From Syntrophaceae bacterium UBA4778 (lineage in GTDB: Bacteria; Desulfobacterota; Syntrophia; Syntrophales; UBA4778): a DNA stretch of 17,234 nt. Of the stretch, positions 1 to 7,720 are shown piece by piece. A model generated the notes under the pieces. It saw only the letters and a list, made by a program, of their open reading frames with translations. It had not been told where the DNA came from and searched no databases. Both the position numbers and the translations under genes were made by a program. The stretch spans positions 1-17,234 of the forward strand of contig DHHG01000216.1 in assembly GCA_002403175.1 (NCBI GenBank), given 5' to 3'. Each line of letters opens with the position of its first letter. Position 1 is the first letter of the stretch.

Positions 1-1863
1 CGACTGCTCCCTCCCCAGTCTGTCGAGCAAGATCATCTGAAGCAGCCAACCCGCCGGGAAAAAGAGATCCTCGAATATCTGGAACTGAAAACAGATGTGT
101 CCGCTTCGAATCTCACTCAAAAATTCAAAAATGCCGGAATAATAATTCGCTCACTTCAGAACAAGGGCTGGATTACGGTTGAGGAAAGAGAACTCATGCG
201 GACCCATAAGCCTCTTGAGGTGAATGAAAACGGATATACCCGGCCCGTGCTCAACCCGGATCAATCGGCAGCATGCAACGCGATCTTTAAATCTATTGCT
301 TCAGGAAATTTTTCCACTTATCTTCTTCACGGCGTTACGGGAAGCGGCAAAACAGAGGTCTATTTCCGTGCGATAGAGGAGGCATTGAAAGCGGGAGGAT
401 CTATCATTTATCTCGTACCGGAAATCGCCTTAACTCCGCAGCTATTGGATCGAATCCGTGCCCGATTTGCCGACCATGAAATTGCCGTCATGCACAGCGG
501 AGTTTCCGGAGCTGCCCGTTATGATCAATGGCGCAGAATCAGCCGGGAAGAGATTCGGATCATTGTCGGAGCCAGATCTGCCGTTTTTTCTCCAGCGAGG
601 AATCTCAAACTGATTATTGTCGACGAAGAACACGATACCTCCTACAAACAGGATGACCGGATGAGGTACAATGCCCGTGATCTCGCGATCATAAAGGCCA
701 GCCGGATATCCGCCGTTGCCGTGCTGGGGTCGGCAACCCCCGCAATTCGATCGTATTACCATGCAGCGAACAAAAAATACCATTATCTCAGCCTGCCCAG
801 GCGCATTGAGGACAGGCCACTTCCGCCTGTTCACATCGTGGATATGAAACGCGAGATTAATGCGGACGGAAAAACTCGTATGCTCTCGCGACCGCTTCTG
901 GACGGGATACGGGAAACACTGGATCGTGAAAAACAGATCATGCTTTTTCTCAATCGCAGGGGATTTCATACGCTCGTTTGCTGCTATTCCTGCGGTCATG
1001 TATTTCAGTGTCTGAACTGTTCCGTATCGCTCACACATCACGCCGCAGAGGGCGTATTACGTTGTCATTATTGCGGATTTTCAGTCAAGGCTCTGCCTTT
1101 GTGCCCCGTATGTCATGATGGCCGAGTCGGCACTTTCGGCATGGGAACCGAAAAGCTGGAAGCGGATGCCGTGGAACTCTTTCCCGGCGCAAGGGTGGAA
1201 CGAATGGATTCCGATACGACTTCAGGCCGTGGAGCATACGAAAAGATTCTTCGGCGCTTTTCCAAAGGCGAAATCGATATCCTGATAGGAACCCAGATGA
1301 TTACAAAGGGGCATGACTTCCCCAATGTTCTCCTGGTTGGAATCATTTCGGCCGATTTATCCCTGAACCTCCCCGATTTTCGGGCAGCTGAAAAAACCTT
1401 TCAGGTAATGACCCAGGTGGCTGGCCGTGGAGGCAGAGGGATTGATCCCGGCCAGGTATTCATACAGACATTCAATCCCGATCATTATTCGGTTCGGCTG
1501 GCAGGATCACATGATTATCAGAGCTTTTACCAGGAGGAAATTGCGCTGCGACAGTCCTTCTCCTATCCGCCTTATTCCCGCATGGTCAACCTTCAGATTT
1601 CCAGCAATGTCTTGGAAAAAGCCGTCAAGGGATCGGAAGAAATCGGAAAGATAGCACGGCACCTTGCTGCCCGGAACAAAATCGAGGTGATGGGACCGGC
1701 CGAAGCCCCTCTCGCCCGCATCAAAGGAAGACACCGTCGACAAATCCTCCTGAAAGGGAGCAACATTCGCGCACTCCATGCTTTGGTCCGGAACACTCTC
1801 CAATTGAATACTGTCCGGGATATCATGGTAAAGATTGATGTCGATCCTGTGAATTTCATGTAA
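1..1863 (+). CDS. priA: Primosomal protein N' (PriA helicase), 5'-truncated by the window edge
   Basis: PriA is a 3'-to-5' superfamily 2 DNA helicase that recognises stalled or collapsed forks and reloads the replicative helicase. The frame is open from base 1, so the gene starts upstream; about 620 codons are present against roughly 730 in the usual protein. What is missing is the N-terminal 3'-end-binding domain and part of the winged-helix domain. Seen here: Walker A GVTGSGKT at window residues 111-118 (bases 331-354), a DEEH box near bases 622-633, LGSATP, an eight-cysteine zinc-binding insertion at about bases 979-1125 (CYSCGH, CLNC, CHYCG, CPVC), then TQMITKGHDFPNV and QVAGRGGRG, helicase motifs V and VI. 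The C-terminus is intact and ends in TAA. No frameshift is visible. In related genomes def and fmt often follow priA; here a 281-base palindrome-rich gap comes next instead of def. Confidence 0.97.
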   Translation, partial: RLLPPQSVEQDHLKQPTRREKEILEYLELKTDVSASNLTQKFKNAGIIIRSLQNKGWITVEERELMRTHKPLEVNENGYTRPVLNPDQSAACNAIFKSIASGNFSTYLLHGVTGSGKTEVYFRAIEEALKAGGSIIYLVPEIALTPQLLDRIRARFADHEIAVMHSGVSGAARYDQWRRISREEIRIIVGARSAVFSPARNLKLIIVDEEHDTSYKQDDRMRYNARDLAIIKASRISAVAVLGSATPAIRSYYHAANKKYHYLSLPRRIEDRPLPPVHIVDMKREINADGKTRMLSRPLLDGIRETLDREKQIMLFLNRRGFHTLVCCYSCGHVFQCLNCSVSLTHHAAEGVLRCHYCGFSVKALPLCPVCHDGRVGTFGMGTEKLEADAVELFPGARVERMDSDTTSGRGAYEKILRRFSKGEIDILIGTQMITKGHDFPNVLLVGIISADLSLNLPDFRAAEKTFQVMTQVAGRGGRGIDPGQVFIQTFNPDHYSVRLAGSHDYQSFYQEEIALRQSFSYPPYSRMVNLQISSNVLEKAVKGSEEIGKIARHLAARNKIEVMGPAEAPLARIKGRHRRQILLKGSNIRALHALVRNTLQLNTVRDIMVKIDVDPVNFM

Positions 1864-1933
1864 GCCCAATTTTGATCTGTTTCAGAAACCTGCAGGAAGC
1901 GCCTTCATCTTTGAATCCGGCAGCGAGCGCGTT

Positions 1934-1953
1934 CCTCGCAGCTTGCTGCGGGG
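1934..1953. repeat. Hairpin 1 of a palindrome cluster (CTTG tetraloop)
   Basis: CCTCGCAG and CTGCGGGG pair over 8 bp, with one T-G wobble, around a CTTG tetraloop. The same loop and a similar GC-rich stem recur 55 bases downstream. No T-run follows, so it is not an intrinsic terminator as it stands. It resembles REP-type intergenic elements, but with only two copies in view the family cannot be confirmed. Confidence 0.6.
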
Positions 1954-1967
1954 TAAGCGAGCGAATC

Positions 1968-1991
1968 ATGTTTAAACATTTTCCTTAAGGA
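1968..1991. repeat. Two adjacent perfect palindromes between the hairpins
   Basis: ATGTTTAAACAT (1968-1979) and TCCTTAAGGA (1982-1991) are perfect self-complementary words two bases apart, lying between the two CTTG hairpins. They could be protein-binding sites or part of one larger repeat unit. Nothing in the sequence decides between these. Confidence 0.45.
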
Positions 1992-1993
1992 TC

Positions 1994-2027
1994 GGAGATT
2001 CGCCGGAGCTTGCTCCGGTGAATCTTC
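1994..2027. repeat. Hairpin 2 of the palindrome cluster (CTTG tetraloop, 15-bp stem)
   Basis: Bases 1994-2008 pair with 2013-2027 (15 bp, with G-T wobbles at 2002/2019 and 1995/2026) around a CTTG loop at 2009-2012. The inner arms CCGGAG/CTCCGG parallel the CGCAG/CTGCG arms of hairpin 1. The bases after it are only mildly T-rich (an AATTGTTTTC stretch), so it could act as a weak terminator for priA, but a REP-like or BIME-like repeat is as likely. Confidence 0.6.
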
Positions 2028-2144
2028 AATTGTTTTCGAATCAAAAAGCGTTTATAAAATGCGCATCTATTCGCTTTTCATCTATCTCATTTTGCATGAA
2101 ACATTTATGATACTATTTATCCGTTAGTGCAGGGAGTTTTTGCT

Positions 2145-3083
2145 ATGTCTGAAAAACCGAAAATCATGTTCATGGGCACGCCCGATTTTGCAGTACCTAC
2201 CCTGGAGATGCTGATCCAAGCCGGGATTAACATCATTGCAGTCGTGACACAGCCTGACCGTCCCAAGGGCAGAGGTCGAAAGAATGAGCCGCCTCCGGTC
2301 AAAGTTGTTGCCGAGCGGTCTCAATTGCCTGTTCTTCAACCTGAGCGGGTAAGAGATGAATCCTTTCTGACCATTTTTCGCAAGCTTGCTCCCGATATGG
2401 TCATTCTTGTCGCCTTCGGCCAGATCCTGCCGCAAGAAATCATCAAAGGACCTCCCCTCGGGTGTATCAATCTCCATCCCTCTCTCCTTCCCAAATACAG
2501 GGGAGCCGCTCCGATCAACTGGACCCTGATCAGCGGAGAAACGAAAACGGGCCTGTCCATTATTGAAATGGCCGAGAAGGTGGATGCAGGAGATATCCTT
2601 CTTCAGGAGGAAACCGCGATCGACCCGGACGAAACTTATGGAGATCTTCACGACCGCCTGGCACGTCAGGGTGCCCGGCTTGTCCTGGAAGCGGCTCAGG
2701 GGCTAATCGCCGGGACCATTTCCAAAACTCAGCAAGATTCAGATCAGGCTACCTATGCGCCGCGATTTAGAAAAGAAGATACCCGGATCGACTGGAACGC
2801 CAATGCCTTTGAAATCTTAAATCTCATACGAGGTCTGTCTCCTGTTCCTGCAGCCTTCAGCACACTGGAGGGGAAGCAGCTTAAAATATATACGGCAACC
2901 GCAGAGGAGATGCCCGTAACCGAGCCGACCGGAACGATCCTGCCGTTGACGCCGAAAGGAATTCCTGTAGCCGCTCGAAACGGATACGTCTACCTCAAAG
3001 AGGTGCAGATGGAGGGGAAAAAGCGCATGCCCGCAAAGGAATTCTTCAGAGGGCATGAAGTCTCCGGGAAAAAATTTGAGTAA
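2145..3083 (+). CDS. fmt: Methionyl-tRNA formyltransferase
   Basis: Fmt transfers a formyl group from 10-formyl-tetrahydrofolate to Met-tRNAfMet in the cytoplasm, allowing translation to start. The 312-residue length is normal. The N-terminal Rossmann part opens with KIMFMGTPDFAVP. The folate-site signature INLHPSLLPKYRGAAPI contains N109 and H111, and D147 sits in VDAGD; these match the catalytic Asn-His-Asp of E. coli Fmt (N106, H108, D144) with a constant shift of three. The C-terminal OB-fold region that contacts tRNA is complete. I chose ATG 2145 because AGGGAG lies about eight bases upstream; the in-frame GTG at 2127 has no ribosome site and adds residues not expected at the N-terminus. 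The stop TAA shares its last base with the rsmB start. def, a frequent neighbour, is absent upstream. Confidence 0.97.
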   Translation: MSEKPKIMFMGTPDFAVPTLEMLIQAGINIIAVVTQPDRPKGRGRKNEPPPVKVVAERSQLPVLQPERVRDESFLTIFRKLAPDMVILVAFGQILPQEIIKGPPLGCINLHPSLLPKYRGAAPINWTLISGETKTGLSIIEMAEKVDAGDILLQEETAIDPDETYGDLHDRLARQGARLVLEAAQGLIAGTISKTQQDSDQATYAPRFRKEDTRIDWNANAFEILNLIRGLSPVPAAFSTLEGKQLKIYTATAEEMPVTEPTGTILPLTPKGIPVAARNGYVYLKEVQMEGKKRMPAKEFFRGHEVSGKKFE

Positions 3084-4438
3084 TGACGAAAAATCCCCGG
3101 CAACTTGCCGTAGAAATTCTCAATAGAGTTGATAGAGGCGCATACGCCGAGCCCCTGGTGGACAAGACGCTCGCCGGTGAAGACTGGGACAATATTCACG
3201 ATCGTAGCCTTTTGACCGAGATGGTCTATGGGGTTTTGAGAATGAGAGGCCGCCTCGATTGGATCATTGGGTTCATCTATCGCGGGCAGCTCGGGAAGAT
3301 GGATCCCGGCCTCAAAAACATTATCAGAACGGGATTGTATCAGATTTTAATCCTGGACCGCATTCCCGACCATGCCGCCGTGGATGAGAGCGTCAGAATC
3401 ACGGAAAAAATGTTTCCGGGCCGGACCGGCCTGGTCAATGCCATTCTGAGAAATACGATCAGAAGATCGGGAGACATCGCTTATCCGGCCTTCGCTAAAG
3501 ATCCGGCAAGTCATATCTCAATTTATCACTCGCATCCAATATGGCTGGTTAAAAGGTGGATTGCGGCGTTCGGGACGGAAGAAACCCTGAAACTGTGCAG
3601 CGCGAATAACGAAAAAGCCCCGCTCTGTATCAGAATAAATGGAATAAAAGCAACTCGGGAATCCGTTATGGAAAGACTCGCTCAGGATGGCTGCGAGGTC
3701 CGGGAAACCGCTTTTTCGAAAGATGGCATATATATAATAAATATTTCAAAACCGATCCGTGAGCTTGATGCATACAAGAAAGGATATTTTCAGGTTCAGG
3801 ATGAAGCATCTCAGCTCACGTCCCGGATTGTCGATCCGCAGGGTGGAGAAGAGATTCTGGATATCTGTTCCGGTGTAGGCGGGAAGACAACCCATCTAGC
3901 CGCACTGATGCGAAACTGCGGAAGCATCCTTGCGATCGATATTCAGGAAGACAAACTCAAGCTCCTCAAGAAACTTTCAAGTCGTCTCGGCATCTCGATC
4001 ATTGAAATAAGAAAGGGAGATGCCACAAAAGACCTGGGAAGGGATTTCCAGAACCGTTTCGATCGGATACTGATCGACGCTCCATGCACTGGTCTGGGCA
4101 CGCTCCGCCGGAATCCTGAAATCAAGTGGCGAATCCATCCCGAAGATATAAAAAAAATTACGGAGATCCAGAAAAAAATTCTGGACCGGTCGCGTAATTA
4201 TCTGAAACCTGGCGGCATTCTGGTTTATAGCACCTGTACAATCATGCCGGAAGAAAATGAAGATATCGTAAACGACTTTCTTTTGAGGAACAGGGATTAC
4301 AAGTTGATTCCAATTGCCGGTTCTATTCCCGGGGCGCTTGTGGACGATTCCGGCTTTTTCAGAACCTATCCACACCGGCACGGTATGGACGGATTTTTTG
4401 CAGCCCTGCTACAGCGTGAGATAGCCGGGAAAAATTAA
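3083..4438 (+). CDS. rsmB: 16S rRNA (cytosine-967-C5)-methyltransferase
   Basis: RsmB (Sun/Fmu) methylates C967 of 16S rRNA using S-adenosylmethionine. At 451 residues it is of usual length. Residues 1-130 form the NusB-like RNA-binding domain; the rest is the Rossmann-fold methyltransferase. Motif I is ICSGVGGKTTHLAAL (from residue 261); motif IV is DAPCTGLGTLRRNPE with C335; motif VI is YSTC with C395, the nucleophile of this family; the C-terminal PHRHGMDGFFAALL is typical. The start overlaps the fmt stop in TAATG, so translation is probably coupled to fmt, and only a weak ribosome site is visible. Grouping with fmt suits a shared role in translation. Confidence 0.96.
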   Translation: MTKNPRQLAVEILNRVDRGAYAEPLVDKTLAGEDWDNIHDRSLLTEMVYGVLRMRGRLDWIIGFIYRGQLGKMDPGLKNIIRTGLYQILILDRIPDHAAVDESVRITEKMFPGRTGLVNAILRNTIRRSGDIAYPAFAKDPASHISIYHSHPIWLVKRWIAAFGTEETLKLCSANNEKAPLCIRINGIKATRESVMERLAQDGCEVRETAFSKDGIYIINISKPIRELDAYKKGYFQVQDEASQLTSRIVDPQGGEEILDICSGVGGKTTHLAALMRNCGSILAIDIQEDKLKLLKKLSSRLGISIIEIRKGDATKDLGRDFQNRFDRILIDAPCTGLGTLRRNPEIKWRIHPEDIKKITEIQKKILDRSRNYLKPGGILVYSTCTIMPEENEDIVNDFLLRNRDYKLIPIAGSIPGALVDDSGFFRTYPHRHGMDGFFAALLQREIAGKN

Positions 4439-4460
4439 ATTTTATCAATACAATCAACCA

Positions 4461-4489
4461 TTGACTTCAAATTTTCGGCGTTGTAAAAA
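4461..4489 (+). promoter_or_regulatory. Candidate sigma70 promoter upstream of the MBL-fold gene
   Basis: TTGACT (4461-4466, 5 of 6 consensus bases), a 17-base spacer, and TAAAAA (4484-4489, 4 of 6). It lies in the 81-base gap after rsmB and about 30 bases before the next start codon, so the hydrolase may be transcribed separately from rsmB. Confidence 0.45.
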
Positions 4490-4519
4490 ATCTTACCCAA
4501 TTGGAAAGGATGTTGCGCC

Positions 4520-5152
4520 ATGTTTTTGAAACAGTTGCAAGTGGGCCAGATGGCCGTTTTCGCATACATTGTTGGAGACACGGACACAGGGGACGGCTTG
4601 GTTATCGATCCGGCCGCCAATACAGATGGGCTGATAAATATTGCCAAGGAGGCCGGGATCACCATCCGATACATCGTAAATACCCATAGTCATGTGGATC
4701 ATATAGCGGGTAATGCCGAGATGAAAAGCAAAACCGGGGCGGAAATCATCATTCATAAAGAGGACGCCGATTCACTTTCCTCCACGCCGGGAATGTTCCT
4801 GAAGATGTTTGGTGCGAAACCTTCACCACCGGCAGACAAAACGGTTAAAGAAGGGGATACGATCGATGTGGGCAAGATCAGTCTGAAAGTCATCCATACG
4901 CCCGGACACACCCCAGGAGGCATGTGCCTCTATGTCCCGGATTATGTTTTCACAGGCGACACCCTGTTTGTGGGAGGCGTGGGCAGAACAGATCTTCCGG
5001 GAGGATCCTGGAAAATCATGTCCGATTCGATTCGGAAAAAACTGCTGACCTTGCCTGAGAAAACTATCATTCTGCCCGGACATAATTATGGCGGCGCTCC
5101 TTATTCAACAATCGGCAAGGAGAAAGAAACAAATCCCTTCCTGGCAGGCTGA
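4520..5152 (+). CDS. MBL-fold metallo-hydrolase (glyoxalase II-like)
   Basis: A 210-residue single-domain metallo-beta-lactamase-fold protein of the glyoxalase II/hydroxyacylglutathione hydrolase-like group; small anaerobe members of this group are usually of unknown substrate. The dinuclear metal site is complete: HSHVDH (H56, H58, D60, H61), H130 in HTPGHTPGG, D147 in FTGDTLFVGGVGRTD, and H188 in LPGHNYG. It lacks the C-terminal extension of true glyoxalase II that binds glutathione, so thioester hydrolysis is an inference only. It has no signal peptide and should be cytoplasmic. The ATG is supported by GGAAAGGA ending ten bases upstream. It lies between rsmB and purC, 68 bases before purC; neither neighbour indicates its substrate. 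Persulfide dioxygenase-type (ETHE1) activity is a less likely alternative. Confidence 0.9.
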   Translation: MFLKQLQVGQMAVFAYIVGDTDTGDGLVIDPAANTDGLINIAKEAGITIRYIVNTHSHVDHIAGNAEMKSKTGAEIIIHKEDADSLSSTPGMFLKMFGAKPSPPADKTVKEGDTIDVGKISLKVIHTPGHTPGGMCLYVPDYVFTGDTLFVGGVGRTDLPGGSWKIMSDSIRKKLLTLPEKTIILPGHNYGGAPYSTIGKEKETNPFLAG

Positions 5153-5220
5153 TGAATTAAGTCGATATCCGATGGAATTAAAATAAATTTTAAGTATTTT
5201 AAAATAATAAAAGGAGTCTT

Positions 5221-6105
5221 ATGCAGAAAGGTATGATCGATACGGATTTTCCGCAATTGAAACGATTCAGCAGGGGAAAGGTCAGAGACAATTACGATTT
5301 GGGCGATTGCCTGCTCATTGTGACAACGGACAGAATATCGGCTTTTGATGTTATCATGCCGAATCCCATACCGGAGAAAGGATGTGTCCTGACCCGCTTA
5401 TCCGCATTCTGGTTCAAGAAGATGGAAGGCATTATCAGGAATCATATGATTTCTATGGATCCTGACGATTATCCCGAATCTTGCCGCCCCTATCGGGATC
5501 AGCTTCAAGGCAGAAGCATGCTGGTCAAAAAGGCCAAAACCCTTCCGGTGGAATGTATCGTTCGAGGTTACCTGTCCGGATCCGGATGGAAGGATTATTG
5601 TAAAGATAGAACCGTATCGGGAATTAGGCTTCCGGAGGGTCTAAAAGAGTCCTCAAAGCTTCCTGAACCTATTTTTACACCCTCTACCAAAGCACAGGAA
5701 GGGGATCATGATCTGCCCATTTCTAAAGCAGACGTGGAAAAACTGATCGGCCGGGAATTGACGGACAGAATCATGGATATAAGCCTGAAGGTATATAGCG
5801 CTGCAGCATCTATGGCCGAAAAAAAAGGAATTATCATTGCGGATACCAAAATGGAATTCGGTCAGCTCGAAGATGGCGAATTAATTCTGATTGATGAGCT
5901 CCTGACCCCCGATTCATCCCGATTTTGGCCTCAAGATGATTATGAGGAGGGTTGCGCTCAGAAGAGTTTCGATAAACAATTTCTGAGGGACTATCTTTTA
6001 TCCATAAAATGGGATCAACGGCCTCCGGCACCCGAACTACCTGAAGAAATTATTATTAAAACAAAACAAAAATATGAAGAAGCGTTGAATCGCTTGATAG
6101 ATTAA
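5221..6105 (+). CDS. purC: Phosphoribosylaminoimidazole-succinocarboxamide synthase (SAICAR synthetase)
   Basis: PurC joins aspartate to CAIR with ATP to form SAICAR in de novo purine synthesis, in the cytoplasm. The 294-residue protein belongs to the longer, yeast ADE1-like form rather than the about 237-residue E. coli form. Recognisable blocks are [12 protein letters not shown] at the N-terminus, [57 protein letters not shown] and [12 protein letters not shown]; the last two are family signatures. AAGGAG sits four bases before the ATG. The gene stands apart from other pur genes and is preceded by a very AT-rich 68 bases without a clear -35 box, so it may be co-transcribed with the hydrolase upstream. 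Confidence 0.96.
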   Translation: MQKGMIDTDFPQLKRFSRGKVRDNYDLGDCLLIVTTDRISAFDVIMPNPIPEKGCVLTRLSAFWFKKMEGIIRNHMISMDPDDYPESCRPYRDQLQGRSMLVKKAKTLPVECIVRGYLSGSGWKDYCKDRTVSGIRLPEGLKESSKLPEPIFTPSTKAQEGDHDLPISKADVEKLIGRELTDRIMDISLKVYSAAASMAEKKGIIIADTKMEFGQLEDGELILIDELLTPDSSRFWPQDDYEEGCAQKSFDKQFLRDYLLSIKWDQRPPAPELPEEIIIKTKQKYEEALNRLID

Positions 6106-6143
6106 TTTTGTATCCCGCGATATTCGTATCGAAACTACCCTCT

Positions 6144-6170
6144 TCTAGCAATTTTTAGACTCCTGCTAGA
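6144..6170. promoter_or_regulatory. Inverted repeat upstream of dnaJ, weakly CIRCE-like
   Basis: TCTAGCA (6144-6150) and TGCTAGA (6164-6170) are perfect 7-bp arms 13 bases apart. The core AGCA/TGCT recalls the HrcA operator CIRCE (TTAGCACTC-N9-GAGTGCTAA), but the CTC/GAG inner bases are missing and the spacing is two bases short. No T-run follows, so a purC terminator is also unlikely. Confidence 0.3.
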
Positions 6171-6237
6171 TCTTGCGTGTACTCGGCTTACAAAATACCT
6201 GAAACATTTTGCGCAGATCGCAAAAATAATCACGAAT

Positions 6238-6265
6238 TTGACAAATTCAGAATCGTGCTTATCTT
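6238..6265 (+). promoter_or_regulatory. Candidate sigma70 promoter of dnaJ
   Basis: TTGACA (6238-6243, perfect -35), a 16-base spacer, and TATCTT (6260-6265, 4 of 6). It lies about 125 bases before the dnaJ start, giving a leader of about 115 bases. No sigma32-type heat-shock promoter was recognised. Confidence 0.5.
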
Positions 6266-6389
6266 ATCTGAGTTTTTTATATGAACTCTGCTGCATTATC
6301 CTGAGATCATGTAAATATTATGACAGGATAAACGAGCCGGTCTTAATTAGGTTCGTTACTGTTTTGATAAAAAAGGATCCATTAACCTC

Positions 6390-7445
6390 ATGACCAAAAA
6401 AGACTATTACGAAATTCTGGGTCTGCCCAGAGATGCCTCTAAAGACGATATCAAAAGAAGTTATCGCAAGCTGGCGATGAAATATCATCCTGATAAAAAC
6501 CCGGGCAACAAGGAAGCTGAGGAAAGCTTCAAAGAAGCATCGGAGGCTTACGAGGTTTTGAGCGACCCGGAAAAAAGGGATATTTACGACCAGTTCGGCC
6601 ATGAGGGCTTAAGCGGCTCCGGGTTCAGAGGTTTTTCCGGATTTGAGGATATTTTTTCCAGTTTTGGCGATATCTTTGAAGACGTATTCGGATTTACGGG
6701 AACGCGCAGAGGCAGAACGGCTGCCAGGGCGGGATCCGATCTGAGATATGATCTTAACATCTCCTTTACGGAGGCTATTTTCGGCACGGAAACCGATATC
6801 GATCTGAAGAAATTTGAAACGTGCCGTGAATGCCAGGGTACGGGAGCCGCTCCAGGCACATCTCCCGAACTGTGTCCCCGCTGCAGAGGAACCGGACAAG
6901 TCACGCAATCCAGCGGGTTCTTCAGTATCAGCACTACCTGCCCACAATGCCGAGGTGAGGGCAGGATTATCAGAACGCCATGTAAACAATGCCTGGGTTC
7001 CGGTCGGGTTCGGGTCAGCAAAAAAGTCCATTTTAAAATACCCGGCGGTGTAGAGTCAGGCTCCAGGCTTAGGCTGAGAGGAGAAGGCGAGGAAGGAAAG
7101 CTTGGCGGCCCGAATGGCGATTTGTATGTCTTTCTTCATGTAGGAGCCCATGAGTTCTTTCAGAGAGAGGGCAGTGACATCTATTGCCAGGTTCCCATTT
7201 CTATTACCCAGGCATCCTTGGGCGGAACGGTGGAAGTTCCCACTCTGGAAGGACACGAGGTTCTGAAAATCCCCAAAGGCACCCAGAGCGGAAAAGTATT
7301 CAGGCTGAAAGGTAAAGGAGTGCCCCATTTGAGAGGTTATGGAAAAGGCGACCAGGTAATCCAGACCGTCGTTAAAATTCCAACCCATTTGAACAGGAGG
7401 CAGGAAGAAATCCTCAAGGAATTCGCTCGCATCAGTGGTGAGTGA
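6390..7445 (+). CDS. dnaJ: Chaperone protein DnaJ (type I Hsp40)
   Basis: DnaJ delivers unfolded substrates to DnaK and stimulates its ATPase. The J domain is residues 1-70 with HPD at 33-35; a Gly/Phe-rich segment follows (about 71-105). The zinc domain has four CxxCxGxG-type repeats: C145/C148, C162/C165, C184/C187 and C198/C201. Then come the substrate-binding beta-domains with [18 protein letters not shown]. At 351 residues it is somewhat short against about 376 for E. coli DnaJ, the difference lying in the Gly/Phe linker and C-terminus; every functional part is present. It is a single gene here without dnaK or grpE beside it, so it may be a second DnaJ or the sole one placed apart from the dnaK cluster. 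Confidence 0.95.
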   Translation: MTKKDYYEILGLPRDASKDDIKRSYRKLAMKYHPDKNPGNKEAEESFKEASEAYEVLSDPEKRDIYDQFGHEGLSGSGFRGFSGFEDIFSSFGDIFEDVFGFTGTRRGRTAARAGSDLRYDLNISFTEAIFGTETDIDLKKFETCRECQGTGAAPGTSPELCPRCRGTGQVTQSSGFFSISTTCPQCRGEGRIIRTPCKQCLGSGRVRVSKKVHFKIPGGVESGSRLRLRGEGEEGKLGGPNGDLYVFLHVGAHEFFQREGSDIYCQVPISITQASLGGTVEVPTLEGHEVLKIPKGTQSGKVFRLKGKGVPHLRGYGKGDQVIQTVVKIPTHLNRRQEEILKEFARISGE

Positions 7446-7465
7446 TTATTTAGAAACCGATTACC

Positions 7466-7488
7466 ACCCTTCTGCCATGCGGAAGGGT
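7466..7488. repeat. Short hairpin after dnaJ
   Basis: ACCCTTC (7466-7472) and GAAGGGT (7482-7488) form a perfect 7-bp stem with a 9-base loop, 20 bases after the dnaJ stop. There is no T-run after it, so termination would need Rho or would be weak. Confidence 0.4.
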
Positions 7489-7662
7489 ATTCCATTCCCG
7501 GCCGGGATATCCATAACGCTCCATTCTTTCGTTGTATTTTTCCCATCAACGTTCCCAAGTCATTGGAAAATATTTAAGACGGCAGGAAAACAGATCATCC
7601 AGAATCTATGAGGAGGACATTGATTTCTCCGGCCCTGCGCAGGATACGTATGTGAAAGAGAC

Positions 7663-7691
7663 TTGAAGTTCTCGACCATACACGATAGAAA
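7663..7691 (+). promoter_or_regulatory. Candidate promoter of the FAD oxidoreductase gene
   Basis: TTGAAG (7663-7668, 4 of 6), a 17-base spacer and TAGAAA (7686-7691, 4 of 6) end 29 bases before the start codon. Both boxes are modest, and the call rests mainly on position and spacing. Confidence 0.3.
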
Positions 7692-7720
7692 AAACGCATT
7701 CAGTCGCTGGAAGGCATCCA

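Noticed and set aside
442..1041. 199-codon - strand frame inside priA
   Set aside because: It is antisense to conserved helicase motifs and has no recognisable product.
7466..7488. dnaJ terminator
   Set aside because: The 7-bp hairpin has a 9-base loop and no T-run.
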